Position numbers and translations under genes: made by a program. Under the pieces are notes generated by a model. The model did no database searches. It had not been told where the DNA came from and saw only the letters and a list, made by a program, of their open reading frames with translations. Source: Trinickia caryophylli (GTDB lineage Bacteria > Pseudomonadota > Gammaproteobacteria > Burkholderiales > Burkholderiaceae). Taken from it: a stretch of 64,000 nucleotides of DNA. Of this stretch, positions 1 through 8,219 are shown in pieces (within the stretch, counting starts at the first letter, position 1; the number at the start of each line of letters is the position of its first letter). The stretch is taken from assembly GCF_034424545.1 (NCBI RefSeq), contig NZ_CP139970.1:3410001-3474000 (forward strand). Direction: 5' to 3'.

Positions 1-1
1 C

Positions 2-217
2 GTGAACATCCTGCCGGGCAAGGATGGTCTGCTGCATATTTCCGAGATCGCGAACGAGCGCATCAAGGACATCAAGGACTATCTGACCGAAGGCCAGCAC
101 GTCCGGGTGAAGGTCATCTCGACCGACGAGAAGGGCCGTGTGCGCCTGTCGTCGAAGGCGCTGCTGAACGACGCGGCGTCCGGCGCGGGGCAGCCCGAGC
201 AGGCGCCGCAGCAGTGA
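2..217 (+). CDS. pnp: Polynucleotide phosphorylase, C-terminal end (partial)
   Basis: Only the last 71 codons are in the window; the gene enters from the left edge already in frame. The visible part is an S1 RNA-binding domain ([14 protein letters not shown], then a [18 protein letters not shown] strand pattern) followed by a short Ala/Gln/Pro-rich tail, as at the C-terminus of PNPase. PNPase degrades RNA 3' to 5' by phosphorolysis and works in the degradosome. An S1-domain end like this could also belong to another S1 protein, but the [12 protein letters not shown] pattern with the short tail is typical of Pnp. A terminator follows within 20 nt, so this is the last gene of its transcript. 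Confidence 0.85.
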   Translation: MNILPGKDGLLHISEIANERIKDIKDYLTEGQHVRVKVISTDEKGRVRLSSKALLNDAASGAGQPEQAPQQ

Positions 218-235
218 TGCGGTGATCTGACGCAG

Positions 236-275
236 AAACGGCCGGTTGCGTGTCGAGCGCACCGGCCGTTTTTTT
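236..275 (+). terminator. Intrinsic terminator after pnp
   Basis: Perfect inverted repeat AAACGGCCGGT (236-246) and ACCGGCCGTTT (261-271) around a 14-nt loop, running into seven T residues (269-275). It lies 18 nt after the pnp stop and before the next gene's start region, so it should separate the two transcripts. Confidence 0.9.
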
Positions 276-344
276 ATGAGAAAGTGGGCGGATGAGCGGC
301 GTGCCGTCCGCGCAACCGCGATCGCAGCCAGAGAGGTGACGTAG

Positions 345-1361
345 ATGAAAGCAATCGAAATTACCGAGTTCGGCGGGCCGGAAGTCCTTGCGCTGGCGGA
401 GCGGCCGACGCCCGAGCCGGCGGCCGGCGAGGTGCTCGTGAAAGTCGCCGCGTCCGGCGTGAACCGGCCTGACGTGTTTCAGCGCAAGGGTTCGTACGCG
501 CCGCCCCCCGGTGCGTCGGATCTGCCGGGGCTCGAGATCGCGGGCGAGATCGTTGGTGGTGCGCTGGACCCGAAGCACAACCCGTTCGGCTTGAAGATGG
601 GCGATCGCGTTTGCGCCTTGCTGGCCGGCGGTGGCTATGCGCAATACGTCGCTGTTCCGCTCGCGCAGTGCCTGCCCGTGCCGGCCGGCCTGACCGACAT
701 CGAAGCGGCGTCACTGCCGGAGACGTTCTTCACCGTCTGGAGCAACGTTTTCGATCGGGCGCAACTGGGCGCGGGCGAAGGCGGCGCGAACGAAACGCTG
801 CTCGTACAGGGCGGCTCGAGCGGCATCGGCGTGGCGGCGATCCAGATCGCGCACGCACTCGGATTCCGTGTTTTCGCGACGGCCGGGACGGCCGACAAAT
901 GCCAGGCGTGCGAATCGCTGGGCGCCGAGCGCGCGATCAACTACAAGTCGGAAGACTTCGTCGAGGTCGTAAAATCGCTCACGAACAATCGGGGTGTCGA
1001 CGTCATCCTCGATATGGTCGGGGGCGGCTATGTTCCGCGTGAGCTCTCGGCACTCGCCGATGGTGGCCGCCTGGTGCTCATCGCATTGCTCGGCGGCGCG
1101 AAAGCCGAGGTGAATCTGGGCGAAATTCTGCGCCGCCGGCTGAGCATTACGGGCTCGACGCTGCGCCCGCGCCCGGTCGAGTTCAAGGCCAAGATCGCGG
1201 CGGCGCTTGCGGCCAAGGTATGGCCGCACGTCGAATCCGGGCAGATCAAGCCGATTATCTATCGGGTGCTCCCCGCCCATGAGGCCAAGCAAGCGCATGC
1301 GCTGATGGAGAGTGGCGAACACATCGGCAAAATCGTGCTCGACTGGTCGCAGACGGTTTGA
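345..1361 (+). CDS. NAD(P)H quinone oxidoreductase, zeta-crystallin/PIG3 type
   Basis: A 338-aa zinc-independent medium-chain dehydrogenase/reductase, predicted to reduce quinones with NADPH in the cytosol. The N-terminal half is the GroES-like substrate domain with the typical start MKAIEITEFGGPEVL and the conserved NRPD (residues 40-43). The Rossmann fold begins near residue 152 with LLVQGGSSGIG, the nucleotide-binding loop. The catalytic and structural zinc ligands of alcohol dehydrogenases are not present in the expected places, which supports the quinone reductase branch. The start is an ATG with GAGAGGTGA about 6 nt upstream. The gene stands alone between the pnp terminator and the tpiA leader. 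The physiological quinone is unknown. Confidence 0.85.
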   Translation: MKAIEITEFGGPEVLALAERPTPEPAAGEVLVKVAASGVNRPDVFQRKGSYAPPPGASDLPGLEIAGEIVGGALDPKHNPFGLKMGDRVCALLAGGGYAQYVAVPLAQCLPVPAGLTDIEAASLPETFFTVWSNVFDRAQLGAGEGGANETLLVQGGSSGIGVAAIQIAHALGFRVFATAGTADKCQACESLGAERAINYKSEDFVEVVKSLTNNRGVDVILDMVGGGYVPRELSALADGGRLVLIALLGGAKAEVNLGEILRRRLSITGSTLRPRPVEFKAKIAAALAAKVWPHVESGQIKPIIYRVLPAHEAKQAHALMESGEHIGKIVLDWSQTV

Positions 1362-1470
1362 CCACACAAGCCGACGCGCAGTAAAATTGCGCGTTTTGCG
1401 TGCGCGTTGCCGGATTTTCAAGGCGTCGGAAAACCGTTGCGGCGCGCCTCGGCGATCTGGTTCGTAATCG

Positions 1471-1546
1471 GGTTGTGAGCAGGTTGTGAGCGCGTTGTGA
1501 TCGGGTCGCACCCGGTTCGCAATCGAATTACAACCGAATTACAACC
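1471..1546. repeat. Helically phased octamer array upstream of tpiA
   Basis: Three direct octamers GGTTGTGA (1471-1478), GGTTGTGA (1482-1489) and CGTTGTGA (1493-1500) are spaced exactly 11 nt apart. They face two inverted copies TTACAACC (1528-1535 and 1539-1546), also 11 nt apart. The whole forms a loose dyad centred near 1510, inside the 258-nt gap between the quinone reductase gene and tpiA. It may be a regulator binding array or a long imperfect hairpin in the tpiA leader; the sequence alone does not decide. Confidence 0.6.
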
Positions 1547-1619
1547 GGCTTTGCGATCGGTTTGCAGCTGGCCCCCGGCATCGCGCCGCAGGGCGGGAAA
1601 GCGGGAGGAAGGGCGAGAC

Positions 1620-2393
1620 ATGGCGGATCAACGAGCGAAATGGGTGGTCGGTAACTGGAAGATGCACGGGCGGCTCGCGCAAAACGAGTCGCTGCTGCGC
1701 GCCCTCGCAAGCGGCGCCGCCGGATTGGGCGAGCGCGTGCGCGTAGGGGTATGTGTGCCGACTCCCTATCTCGCTCAGGTTCAGTCGCTGCTTGCCGGCA
1801 CGCCGCTCGCCTGGGGCGTGCAGGACATTTCGGTGCACGAGCAAGGGGCTTATACCGGCGAGGTCGCGGCCGAGATGGCGGTCGAGTTCGGGGCCACGCT
1901 CGCAATCGTGGGTCACTCGGAGCGGCGGGCTTATCATGGCGAGCGTTCGGAGCTCGTGGCGGCGAAGGCGCAGCGTGCACTGAACGCGGGACTCACGCCG
2001 ATCGTGTGCGTCGGCGAAACGCTCGACGAACGCGAAGCCGGCACGACCGAGTCGGTCGTCGGTGCGCAGATCGACGCGGTGCTCGCGACGTTGTCGGCGG
2101 CCGACGTTGCGCGCATCGTCGTTGCGTACGAACCGGTCTGGGCGATCGGCACCGGCAAGAGTGCAACGGCCGAACAGGCGCAAGAGGTGCACGCGTTTTT
2201 GCGTGCCCGGCTGGCAGGCAGGGATTCCGCGTTGGCGGCGGTTCCGTTGCTCTATGGCGGCAGTGTAAAAGCGGATAATGCCGAGGCATTGTTCGCGCAG
2301 GCGGACATCGACGGCGGTCTCATCGGCGGCGCGTCGTTGAAAAGCCAGGATTTTCTCGCGATCTGTGAGGCGGGCAAAGCGACGGGCGCATAA
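1620..2393 (+). CDS. tpiA: Triosephosphate isomerase
   Basis: A 257-aa protein that interconverts dihydroxyacetone phosphate and glyceraldehyde 3-phosphate in glycolysis and gluconeogenesis. Catalytic residues are in place: Asn12 and Lys14 (GNWKMHG), His99 (IVGHSERR) and Glu171 ([12 protein letters not shown]); the phosphate-binding YGGSVK segment follows near the C-terminus. The frame is open further upstream, but the ATG at 1620 has a GGGAGGAAGGG ribosome-binding sequence and gives the family's usual N-terminus. secG follows on the same strand after 134 nt, the tpiA-secG order common in proteobacteria. Confidence 0.97.
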   Translation: MADQRAKWVVGNWKMHGRLAQNESLLRALASGAAGLGERVRVGVCVPTPYLAQVQSLLAGTPLAWGVQDISVHEQGAYTGEVAAEMAVEFGATLAIVGHSERRAYHGERSELVAAKAQRALNAGLTPIVCVGETLDEREAGTTESVVGAQIDAVLATLSAADVARIVVAYEPVWAIGTGKSATAEQAQEVHAFLRARLAGRDSALAAVPLLYGGSVKADNAEALFAQADIDGGLIGGASLKSQDFLAICEAGKATGA

Positions 2394-2527
2394 CGAGTGC
2401 GAAAGTCGTCGAATGCCGGATGCGCGCATCGGCGGTAGGGCATTGCGGATCTTGGAGCCCATTGCCCCATTGCCCGATCGCAGGCGGCAAGCCGCCGGAT
2501 CGTCAAACCATAACTCGGGTGAGTGTA

Positions 2528-2884
2528 ATGCTGTTTTTGAAAACGTTGATCATCGTCGTCCAGCTGCTGTCGGCGCTCGGCATCATCGGCCTCGTGCTGC
2601 TGCAGCATGGCAAGGGTGCGGACATGGGTGCGGCATTCGGTAGCGGCGCGTCGGGTAGTCTCTTCGGCGCGACCGGCTCGGCCAACTTCCTGTCGCGTAC
2701 CACGGCGGTCCTCGCCGCTGTGTTTTTCGTCACTACGCTCGCGCTCACCTACCTCGGTTCGTACAAGTCGAAACCGTCTGCTGGTGTGCTGGGTGCATTG
2801 CCCGCGCAGATGGCCTCCGCGCCTGCGTCCGCCGTTGCGGCACCGGTGCCTGCATCTGCTTCGAGCGAGACGGTGCCGAAGTAA
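2528..2884 (+). CDS. secG: Protein translocase subunit SecG
   Basis: A 118-aa inner-membrane subunit of the SecYEG channel. The N-terminal hydrophobic helix (about residues 3-24), the short loop LLQHGKGADMGAAFG and the conserved GSLFGATGSANFLSR segment are characteristic, and a second helix follows (about 56-76). The C-terminus is a variable Ala/Pro/Ser-rich tail. I place the start at the ATG at 2528, which begins directly before the first helix; the frame is open upstream but that part is not SecG-like. The ribosome-binding site is weak. The gene is followed by tRNA-Leu(GAG), a gene order also known in E. coli (secG-leuU). Confidence 0.93.
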   Translation: MLFLKTLIIVVQLLSALGIIGLVLLQHGKGADMGAAFGSGASGSLFGATGSANFLSRTTAVLAAVFFVTTLALTYLGSYKSKPSAGVLGALPAQMASAPASAVAAPVPASASSETVPK

Positions 2885-2913
2885 AAATTTTTGCGCGGCT
2901 GTACATTTGTGCG

Positions 2914-2942
2914 TTGAACAATTTTGATAGACAGGTTAGAAT
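2914..2942 (+). promoter_or_regulatory. Sigma70-type promoter for tRNA-Leu
   Basis: TTGAAC (2914-2919) and TAGAAT (2937-2942) are separated by exactly 17 nt and lie about 70 nt upstream of the tRNA gene. The segment is AT-richer than its surroundings. This would allow transcription of the tRNA independent of secG. Confidence 0.6.
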
Positions 2943-3011
2943 TTAAGTCTTGAAGCGATTCGCGGGTCGATCAATCAAGTTGTGCGAGTTGTGTCCCGGA
3001 TTGCAGACAGT

Positions 3012-3096
3012 GCCGACGTGGTGAAATTGGTAGACACGCTATCTTGAGGGGGTAGTGGCGAAAGCTGTGCGAGTTCGAGTCTCGCCGTCGGCACCA
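3012..3096 (+). tRNA. tRNA-Leu (anticodon GAG)
   Basis: The acceptor stem GCCGACG (3012-3018) pairs with CGTCGGC (3086-3092), followed by A and an encoded CCA. The anticodon stem CTATC/GGTAG holds the loop TTGAGGG, giving GAG, which reads CUC and CUU leucine codons. A long variable arm and a GTTCGAGTC T-loop are present, as in class II tRNAs. Confidence 0.97.
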
Positions 3097-3105
3097 AAGT
3101 TATCC

Positions 3106-3139
3106 AATGCCAGCCGCATGCTTCGCTTCGGCTGGCATT
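3106..3139 (+). terminator. Stem-loop directly after tRNA-Leu
   Basis: An 11-bp perfect inverted repeat, AATGCCAGCCG (3106-3116) and CGGCTGGCATT (3129-3139), starts 10 nt after the tRNA CCA end. There is only a weak pyrimidine run (GTCACTTCT) and no T-tract, so it may be a weak terminator or a processing/3'-stabilising hairpin ahead of the nuo operon. Confidence 0.45.
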
Positions 3140-3262
3140 GTCACTTCTGGGGTTTGCTTGCGGGATCCTTGCGATGCCGGGGCATGATGAAGTGAATACA
3201 TCGGCGGGGATGCGGCAGTTTGTCTCTCCGCGGCACTCAGAACCAACCGATAGAGGATAGTC

Positions 3263-3622
3263 TTGAACCTCGCAGCCTACTTCCCCGTATTGCTATTCCT
3301 TCTCGTGGGCCTGGGTTTAGGCGTTGCGCTCGTAACGGTCGGCAAGGTCCTCGGTCCCAACAAGCCTGATAACGACAAGAACTCGCCGTACGAGTGCGGC
3401 TTCGAGGCGTTCGAAGACGCGCGCATGAAGTTCGACGTGCGCTACTACCTCGTCGCCATCCTCTTCATCATTTTCGATCTCGAGACCGCGTTCCTGTTTC
3501 CGTGGGGTGTGGCCCTGCGCGACATCGGCTGGCCCGGCTTCATGGCGATGATGATTTTCCTGCTCGAACTCCTCTTGGGCTTTGCCTATATCTGGAGGAA
3601 GGGCGGGCTCGAGTGGGAGTGA
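3263..3622 (+). CDS. nuoA: NADH-quinone oxidoreductase subunit A
   Basis: A 119-aa complex I membrane subunit with three predicted helices. The [21 protein letters not shown] loop region between helices 1 and 2 carries the conserved Cys of the quinone-access region, and [13 protein letters not shown] marks helix 2. The best start is a TTG at 3263 with AGAGGATAG upstream; it yields the family N-terminus [12 protein letters not shown], and no ATG lies nearby. It is the first gene of the nuo operon, which runs continuously on the plus strand to 18.35 kb. Confidence 0.95.
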   Translation: MNLAAYFPVLLFLLVGLGLGVALVTVGKVLGPNKPDNDKNSPYECGFEAFEDARMKFDVRYYLVAILFIIFDLETAFLFPWGVALRDIGWPGFMAMMIFLLELLLGFAYIWRKGGLEWE

Positions 3623-3685
3623 TGGCTTAATCGCCGGTTTCTCGCGGGAAGGCCGAGCTCGCCATCCCGTCTGGAGTGCAAAGCA

Positions 3686-4165
3686 ATGAGTATCGAAGGG
3701 GTCTTGAAGGAAGGGTTTGTCACCACCACGGCTGACAAACTGATCAATTGGACGCGCACGGGTTCGCTCTGGCCGATGACGTTCGGCCTCGCCTGTTGCG
3801 CCGTCGAGATGATGCATGCGGGCGCCGCTCGCTACGATCTCGACCGGTTCGGCGTCGTGTTTCGGCCGAGTCCGCGTCAGTCCGACGTCATGATCGTCGC
3901 CGGCACGCTGTGCAACAAGATGGCGCCCGCGCTGCGCAAGGTCTACGACCAGATGGCCGAGCCGCGATGGGTGATCTCGATGGGTTCGTGCGCCAACGGC
4001 GGCGGCTATTACCACTACTCGTACTCCGTCGTGCGTGGCTGCGACCGCATCGTGCCGGTCGACGTCTACGTGCCCGGCTGCCCGCCGACCGCCGAGGCGC
4101 TGGTCTACGGTGTGATCCAGCTTCAAGCGAAGATCCGCCGGACCAACACCATCGCCCGTCAATAA
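3686..4165 (+). CDS. nuoB: NADH-quinone oxidoreductase subunit B
   Basis: A 159-aa peripheral-arm subunit of complex I that holds the N2 [4Fe-4S] cluster, the last electron carrier before quinone. The cluster ligands are visible: the tandem pair Cys37-Cys38 (GLACCAVEM), Cys102 (GSCANGGG) and Cys132 ([10 protein letters not shown]). The start is an ATG preceded by GGAGTGCAAAGCA. It lies 63 nt after nuoA and 20 nt before nuoC. Confidence 0.98.
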
Positions 4166-4185
4166 GCTTTTCGCTTCCCCACAAT

Positions 4186-4788
4186 ATGGCAAGCAAACTC
4201 GAGACCCTCAAAGCGAACCTCGAGGCGGCCGTCGGCGGCCGTCTGTCGAGCATCACCGAATCGGTCGGGGAATTGACGATCGTCGTGAAGGCGAGCGATT
4301 ACCTCGAAGTCGCCAAGCGTCTGCGCGATGACCGCTCGCTCGGTTTCGAGCAACTGATCGATCTGGCCGGCATCGATTATCAAACGTACGGCGACGGCGC
4401 CTACGACGGTCCGCGCTTCGCGGCCGTGCTGCATCTGCTGTCGGTGGCCAACAACTGGCGCTTGCGCGTACGCGTATTCGCACCCGATGACGATATGCCC
4501 GTCGTGCCGTCGGTCGTCGACATCTGGAGTTCGGCGAACTGGTACGAGCGCGAGGCGTTCGACCTTTACGGTCTCGTGTTCGAAGGCCACCCGGATCTGC
4601 GCCGCATCCTCACCGACTACGGCTTTATCGGTCACCCGTTCCGCAAGGATTTCCCGGTTTCGGGCTACGTCGAAATGCGTTACGACCCGGCGGAAAAGCG
4701 GGTTGTCTACCAGCCGGTGACGATCGAGCCGCGCGAGATCACACCGCGCGTGATCCGCGAGGATCGCTACGGCGGTCTCAAACACTAA
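4186..4788 (+). CDS. nuoC: NADH-quinone oxidoreductase subunit C (30 kDa)
   Basis: A 200-aa hydrophilic subunit of the connecting module of complex I. The family signature [22 protein letters not shown] is followed by [18 protein letters not shown] start the gene at the ATG at 4186 (MASKLETLK), which gives the normal length; the frame remains open upstream inside nuoB, but that is a shadow. NuoC and NuoD are separate proteins here, not fused as in E. coli. Confidence 0.96.
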   Translation: MASKLETLKANLEAAVGGRLSSITESVGELTIVVKASDYLEVAKRLRDDRSLGFEQLIDLAGIDYQTYGDGAYDGPRFAAVLHLLSVANNWRLRVRVFAPDDDMPVVPSVVDIWSSANWYEREAFDLYGLVFEGHPDLRRILTDYGFIGHPFRKDFPVSGYVEMRYDPAEKRVVYQPVTIEPREITPRVIREDRYGGLKH

Positions 4789-4797
4789 GAGGGCGCC

Positions 4798-6051
4798 ATG
4801 GCAGAGATCAAGAACTACACGCTCAACTTCGGTCCGCAGCACCCGGCGGCGCACGGTGTGCTGCGCCTCGTGCTCGAACTCGACGGCGAAGTGATCCAGC
4901 GCGCCGATCCGCACATCGGTCTGCTGCATCGGGCTACCGAGAAGCTGGCGGAAAACAAGACCTTCATTCAGTCCGTGCCTTATATGGATCGTCTCGACTA
5001 CGTGTCGATGATGGTCAACGAGCACGGCTATGTACTCGCGATCGAAAAGCTGCTCGGCATCGACGTGCCGGTGCGTGCCAAATACATTCGCGTGCTCTTC
5101 GACGAAGTCACGCGCGTGCTGAACCACCTGATGTGGATCGGTGCACACGCGCTCGACGTCGGCGCCATGGCCGTGTTCCTCTACGCATTCCGTGAGCGCG
5201 AAGACCTCATGGACGTCTACGAGGCCGTGTCCGGTGCGCGCATGCATGCGGCGTATTACCGCCCGGGCGGCGTCTACCGCGACCTGCCCGATGCGATGCC
5301 GCAGTACAAGGCATCGAAGATCCGCAACGCGAAGGCCCTCGAGAAGATGAACGAGGCGCGCCAGGGCTCGCTGCTCGACTTCCTCGACGATTTCTTCACG
5401 CGCTTTCCGGGCTGCGTCGACGAATACGAGACGCTGCTCACCGACAACCGGATCTGGAAGCAGCGCCTGGTCGGCATTGGTGTCGTATCGCCCGAGCGCG
5501 CGCTGCAGCTCGGTATGACGGGTCCGATGCTGCGCGGCTCGGGCATCGAGTGGGATCTGCGCAAGAAGCAGCCCTACGAGGTCTACGATCAGCTCGATTT
5601 CGACATTCCCGTGGGCGTGAACGGCGATTGCTACGACCGTTATCTGGTGCGCGTGGAAGAGATGCGCCAGTCGACGCGCATCGCGAAGCAGTGTATCGAG
5701 TGGCTGCGCAGGAATCCGGGCCCGGTGATGATCGACAATCACAAGGTCGCACCGCCTTCGCGCGTGGGCATGAAGTCGAACATGGAAGAGCTGATCCATC
5801 ACTTCAAGCTCTTCACGGAAGGGTTTCACGTGCCGGAAGGCGAAGCCTACGCGGCGGTCGAGCATCCGAAGGGCGAGTTCGGCATTTATCTGGTGTCGGA
5901 CGGTGCGAACAAGCCGTATCGGCTCAAGATCCGCGCTCCCGGCTACGCGCATCTGGCGTCGCTCGACGAGATGGCGCGCGGCCACATGATCGCGGATGCC
6001 GTCACGATCATCGGCACGCAGGACATCGTGTTCGGCGAGATCGACCGTTGA
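4798..6051 (+). CDS. nuoD: NADH-quinone oxidoreductase subunit D (49 kDa)
   Basis: A 417-aa subunit that, with NuoB, forms the quinone-reduction site of complex I. It is homologous to the large subunit of NiFe hydrogenases. The N-terminal [21 protein letters not shown] holds the His that contacts quinone; [12 protein letters not shown] and the C-terminal DIVFGEIDR are conserved. The start is 9 nt after the nuoC stop, with AGAGGGCGCC as ribosome-binding site. A 124-nt non-coding gap with a terminator-like hairpin follows. Confidence 0.98.
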   Translation: MAEIKNYTLNFGPQHPAAHGVLRLVLELDGEVIQRADPHIGLLHRATEKLAENKTFIQSVPYMDRLDYVSMMVNEHGYVLAIEKLLGIDVPVRAKYIRVLFDEVTRVLNHLMWIGAHALDVGAMAVFLYAFREREDLMDVYEAVSGARMHAAYYRPGGVYRDLPDAMPQYKASKIRNAKALEKMNEARQGSLLDFLDDFFTRFPGCVDEYETLLTDNRIWKQRLVGIGVVSPERALQLGMTGPMLRGSGIEWDLRKKQPYEVYDQLDFDIPVGVNGDCYDRYLVRVEEMRQSTRIAKQCIEWLRRNPGPVMIDNHKVAPPSRVGMKSNMEELIHHFKLFTEGFHVPEGEAYAAVEHPKGEFGIYLVSDGANKPYRLKIRAPGYAHLASLDEMARGHMIADAVTIIGTQDIVFGEIDR

Positions 6052-6112
6052 AGAAGCAGCGGATGCCGCGCGTCGTCGGCGCGGCTCCGCGTGGTCGCAA
6101 GGAATGCCGGGT

Positions 6113-6142
6113 CTGCCGCCGCCAATACGGCGGCAGGTTTTT
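6113..6142 (+). terminator. Terminator-like hairpin inside the nuo operon
   Basis: CTGCCGCCG (6113-6121) and CGGCGGCAG (6128-6136) form a perfect 9-bp GC-rich stem with the loop CCAATA. It is followed by G and five T residues (6138-6142). It meets the usual criteria for an intrinsic terminator, yet lies between nuoD and nuoE in the middle of an operon, so it is more likely an attenuator or a partial terminator that tunes the ratio of subunits. Confidence 0.65.
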
Positions 6143-6175
6143 GTTCGGTAGGTATTGAAAGAGTCGTGTCAGAAA

Positions 6176-6657
6176 ATGATCTCAGCTGAAGGCCTGAAAG
6201 AAATCGATCGTGCGATCGCGAAGTATCCCGCCGATCAGAAACAGTCGGCCGTGATGGCGGCGTTGGCCGTCGCCCAGGAAGAGCATGGCTGGCTCTCGCC
6301 CGAGCTCATGCAGTTCGTCGCGAACTATCTCGACATGCCGGCCGTGGCCGTGCAGGAGGTCGCGACGTTCTACACGATGTACGAGACGAAGCCCGTCGGC
6401 AAGTACAAGATCACCCTCTGCACGAACCTGCCGTGCCAACTCGGCCCTGACGGCGGCGCCGAGAGCGCGGCCGAATATTTGAAGCAAAAGCTCGGCATCG
6501 ACTTCGGCGAGACCACGGCCGACGGCCGCTTCACGCTGAAGGAAGGCGAGTGCATGGGCTCGTGCGGCGATGCCCCGGTACTGCTCGTGAACAATCACCG
6601 CATGTGCAGCTTCATGAGCCGCGAGAAGATCGACCAGCTGCTCGAGGAACTTTCGAA

Positions 6658-6661
<4 letters not shown>
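6176..6661 (+). CDS. nuoE: NADH-quinone oxidoreductase subunit E (24 kDa)
   Basis: A 161-aa NADH-dehydrogenase-module subunit with a thioredoxin-like [2Fe-2S] domain (cluster N1a). The four ligands are Cys82 and Cys87 ([10 protein letters not shown]) and Cys126 and Cys130 ([11 protein letters not shown]). The ATG at 6176 gives the conserved N-terminus [14 protein letters not shown]; an in-frame TTG 21 nt upstream is less likely. The stop overlaps the nuoF start (ATGA). Confidence 0.97.
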
Positions 6662-7983
<1,322 letters not shown>

Positions 7984-8219
7984 GATGCGCGGCACACGAA
8001 GTCGAGCGTTTCATCGTTTCGTCGAACGCTTGCCGGAGAGCTCGGCGAGCCGCGGGGCGGGCAAGGAAGCAGACAAGGCATTGAGGACCCCCAGGGCTGA
8101 CGCAAGGCGTGAGGCCTCCTGGGGGGACGATCCCTGGCGGGACTTCCCGCGGGGCGGGAAATTCGGGGCGGCCCCGGGTTTCCTCGGCAGCGGTAATAGG
8201 TTAAGGACCATTCACCATC
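7984..8219 (+). other. Structured non-coding gap between nuoF and nuoG
   Basis: These 236 nt hold no convincing ORF, although the operon is otherwise compact. CCCCCAGG (8088-8095) pairs with CCTGGGGG (8118-8125), and GCGGG (8137-8141) pairs with CCCGC (8146-8150) around the loop ACTT. Both are GC-rich and lack a T-tract. The nuoG ribosome-binding region (AGGTTAAGGACC) lies at the end. The stretch may be an RNA processing or stabilising element; its role is not known. Confidence 0.5.

Noticed and set aside
4159..5985. 608-codon minus-strand frame opposite nuoC and nuoD
   Set aside because: Antisense shadow of conserved nuo genes; no recognisable domain.
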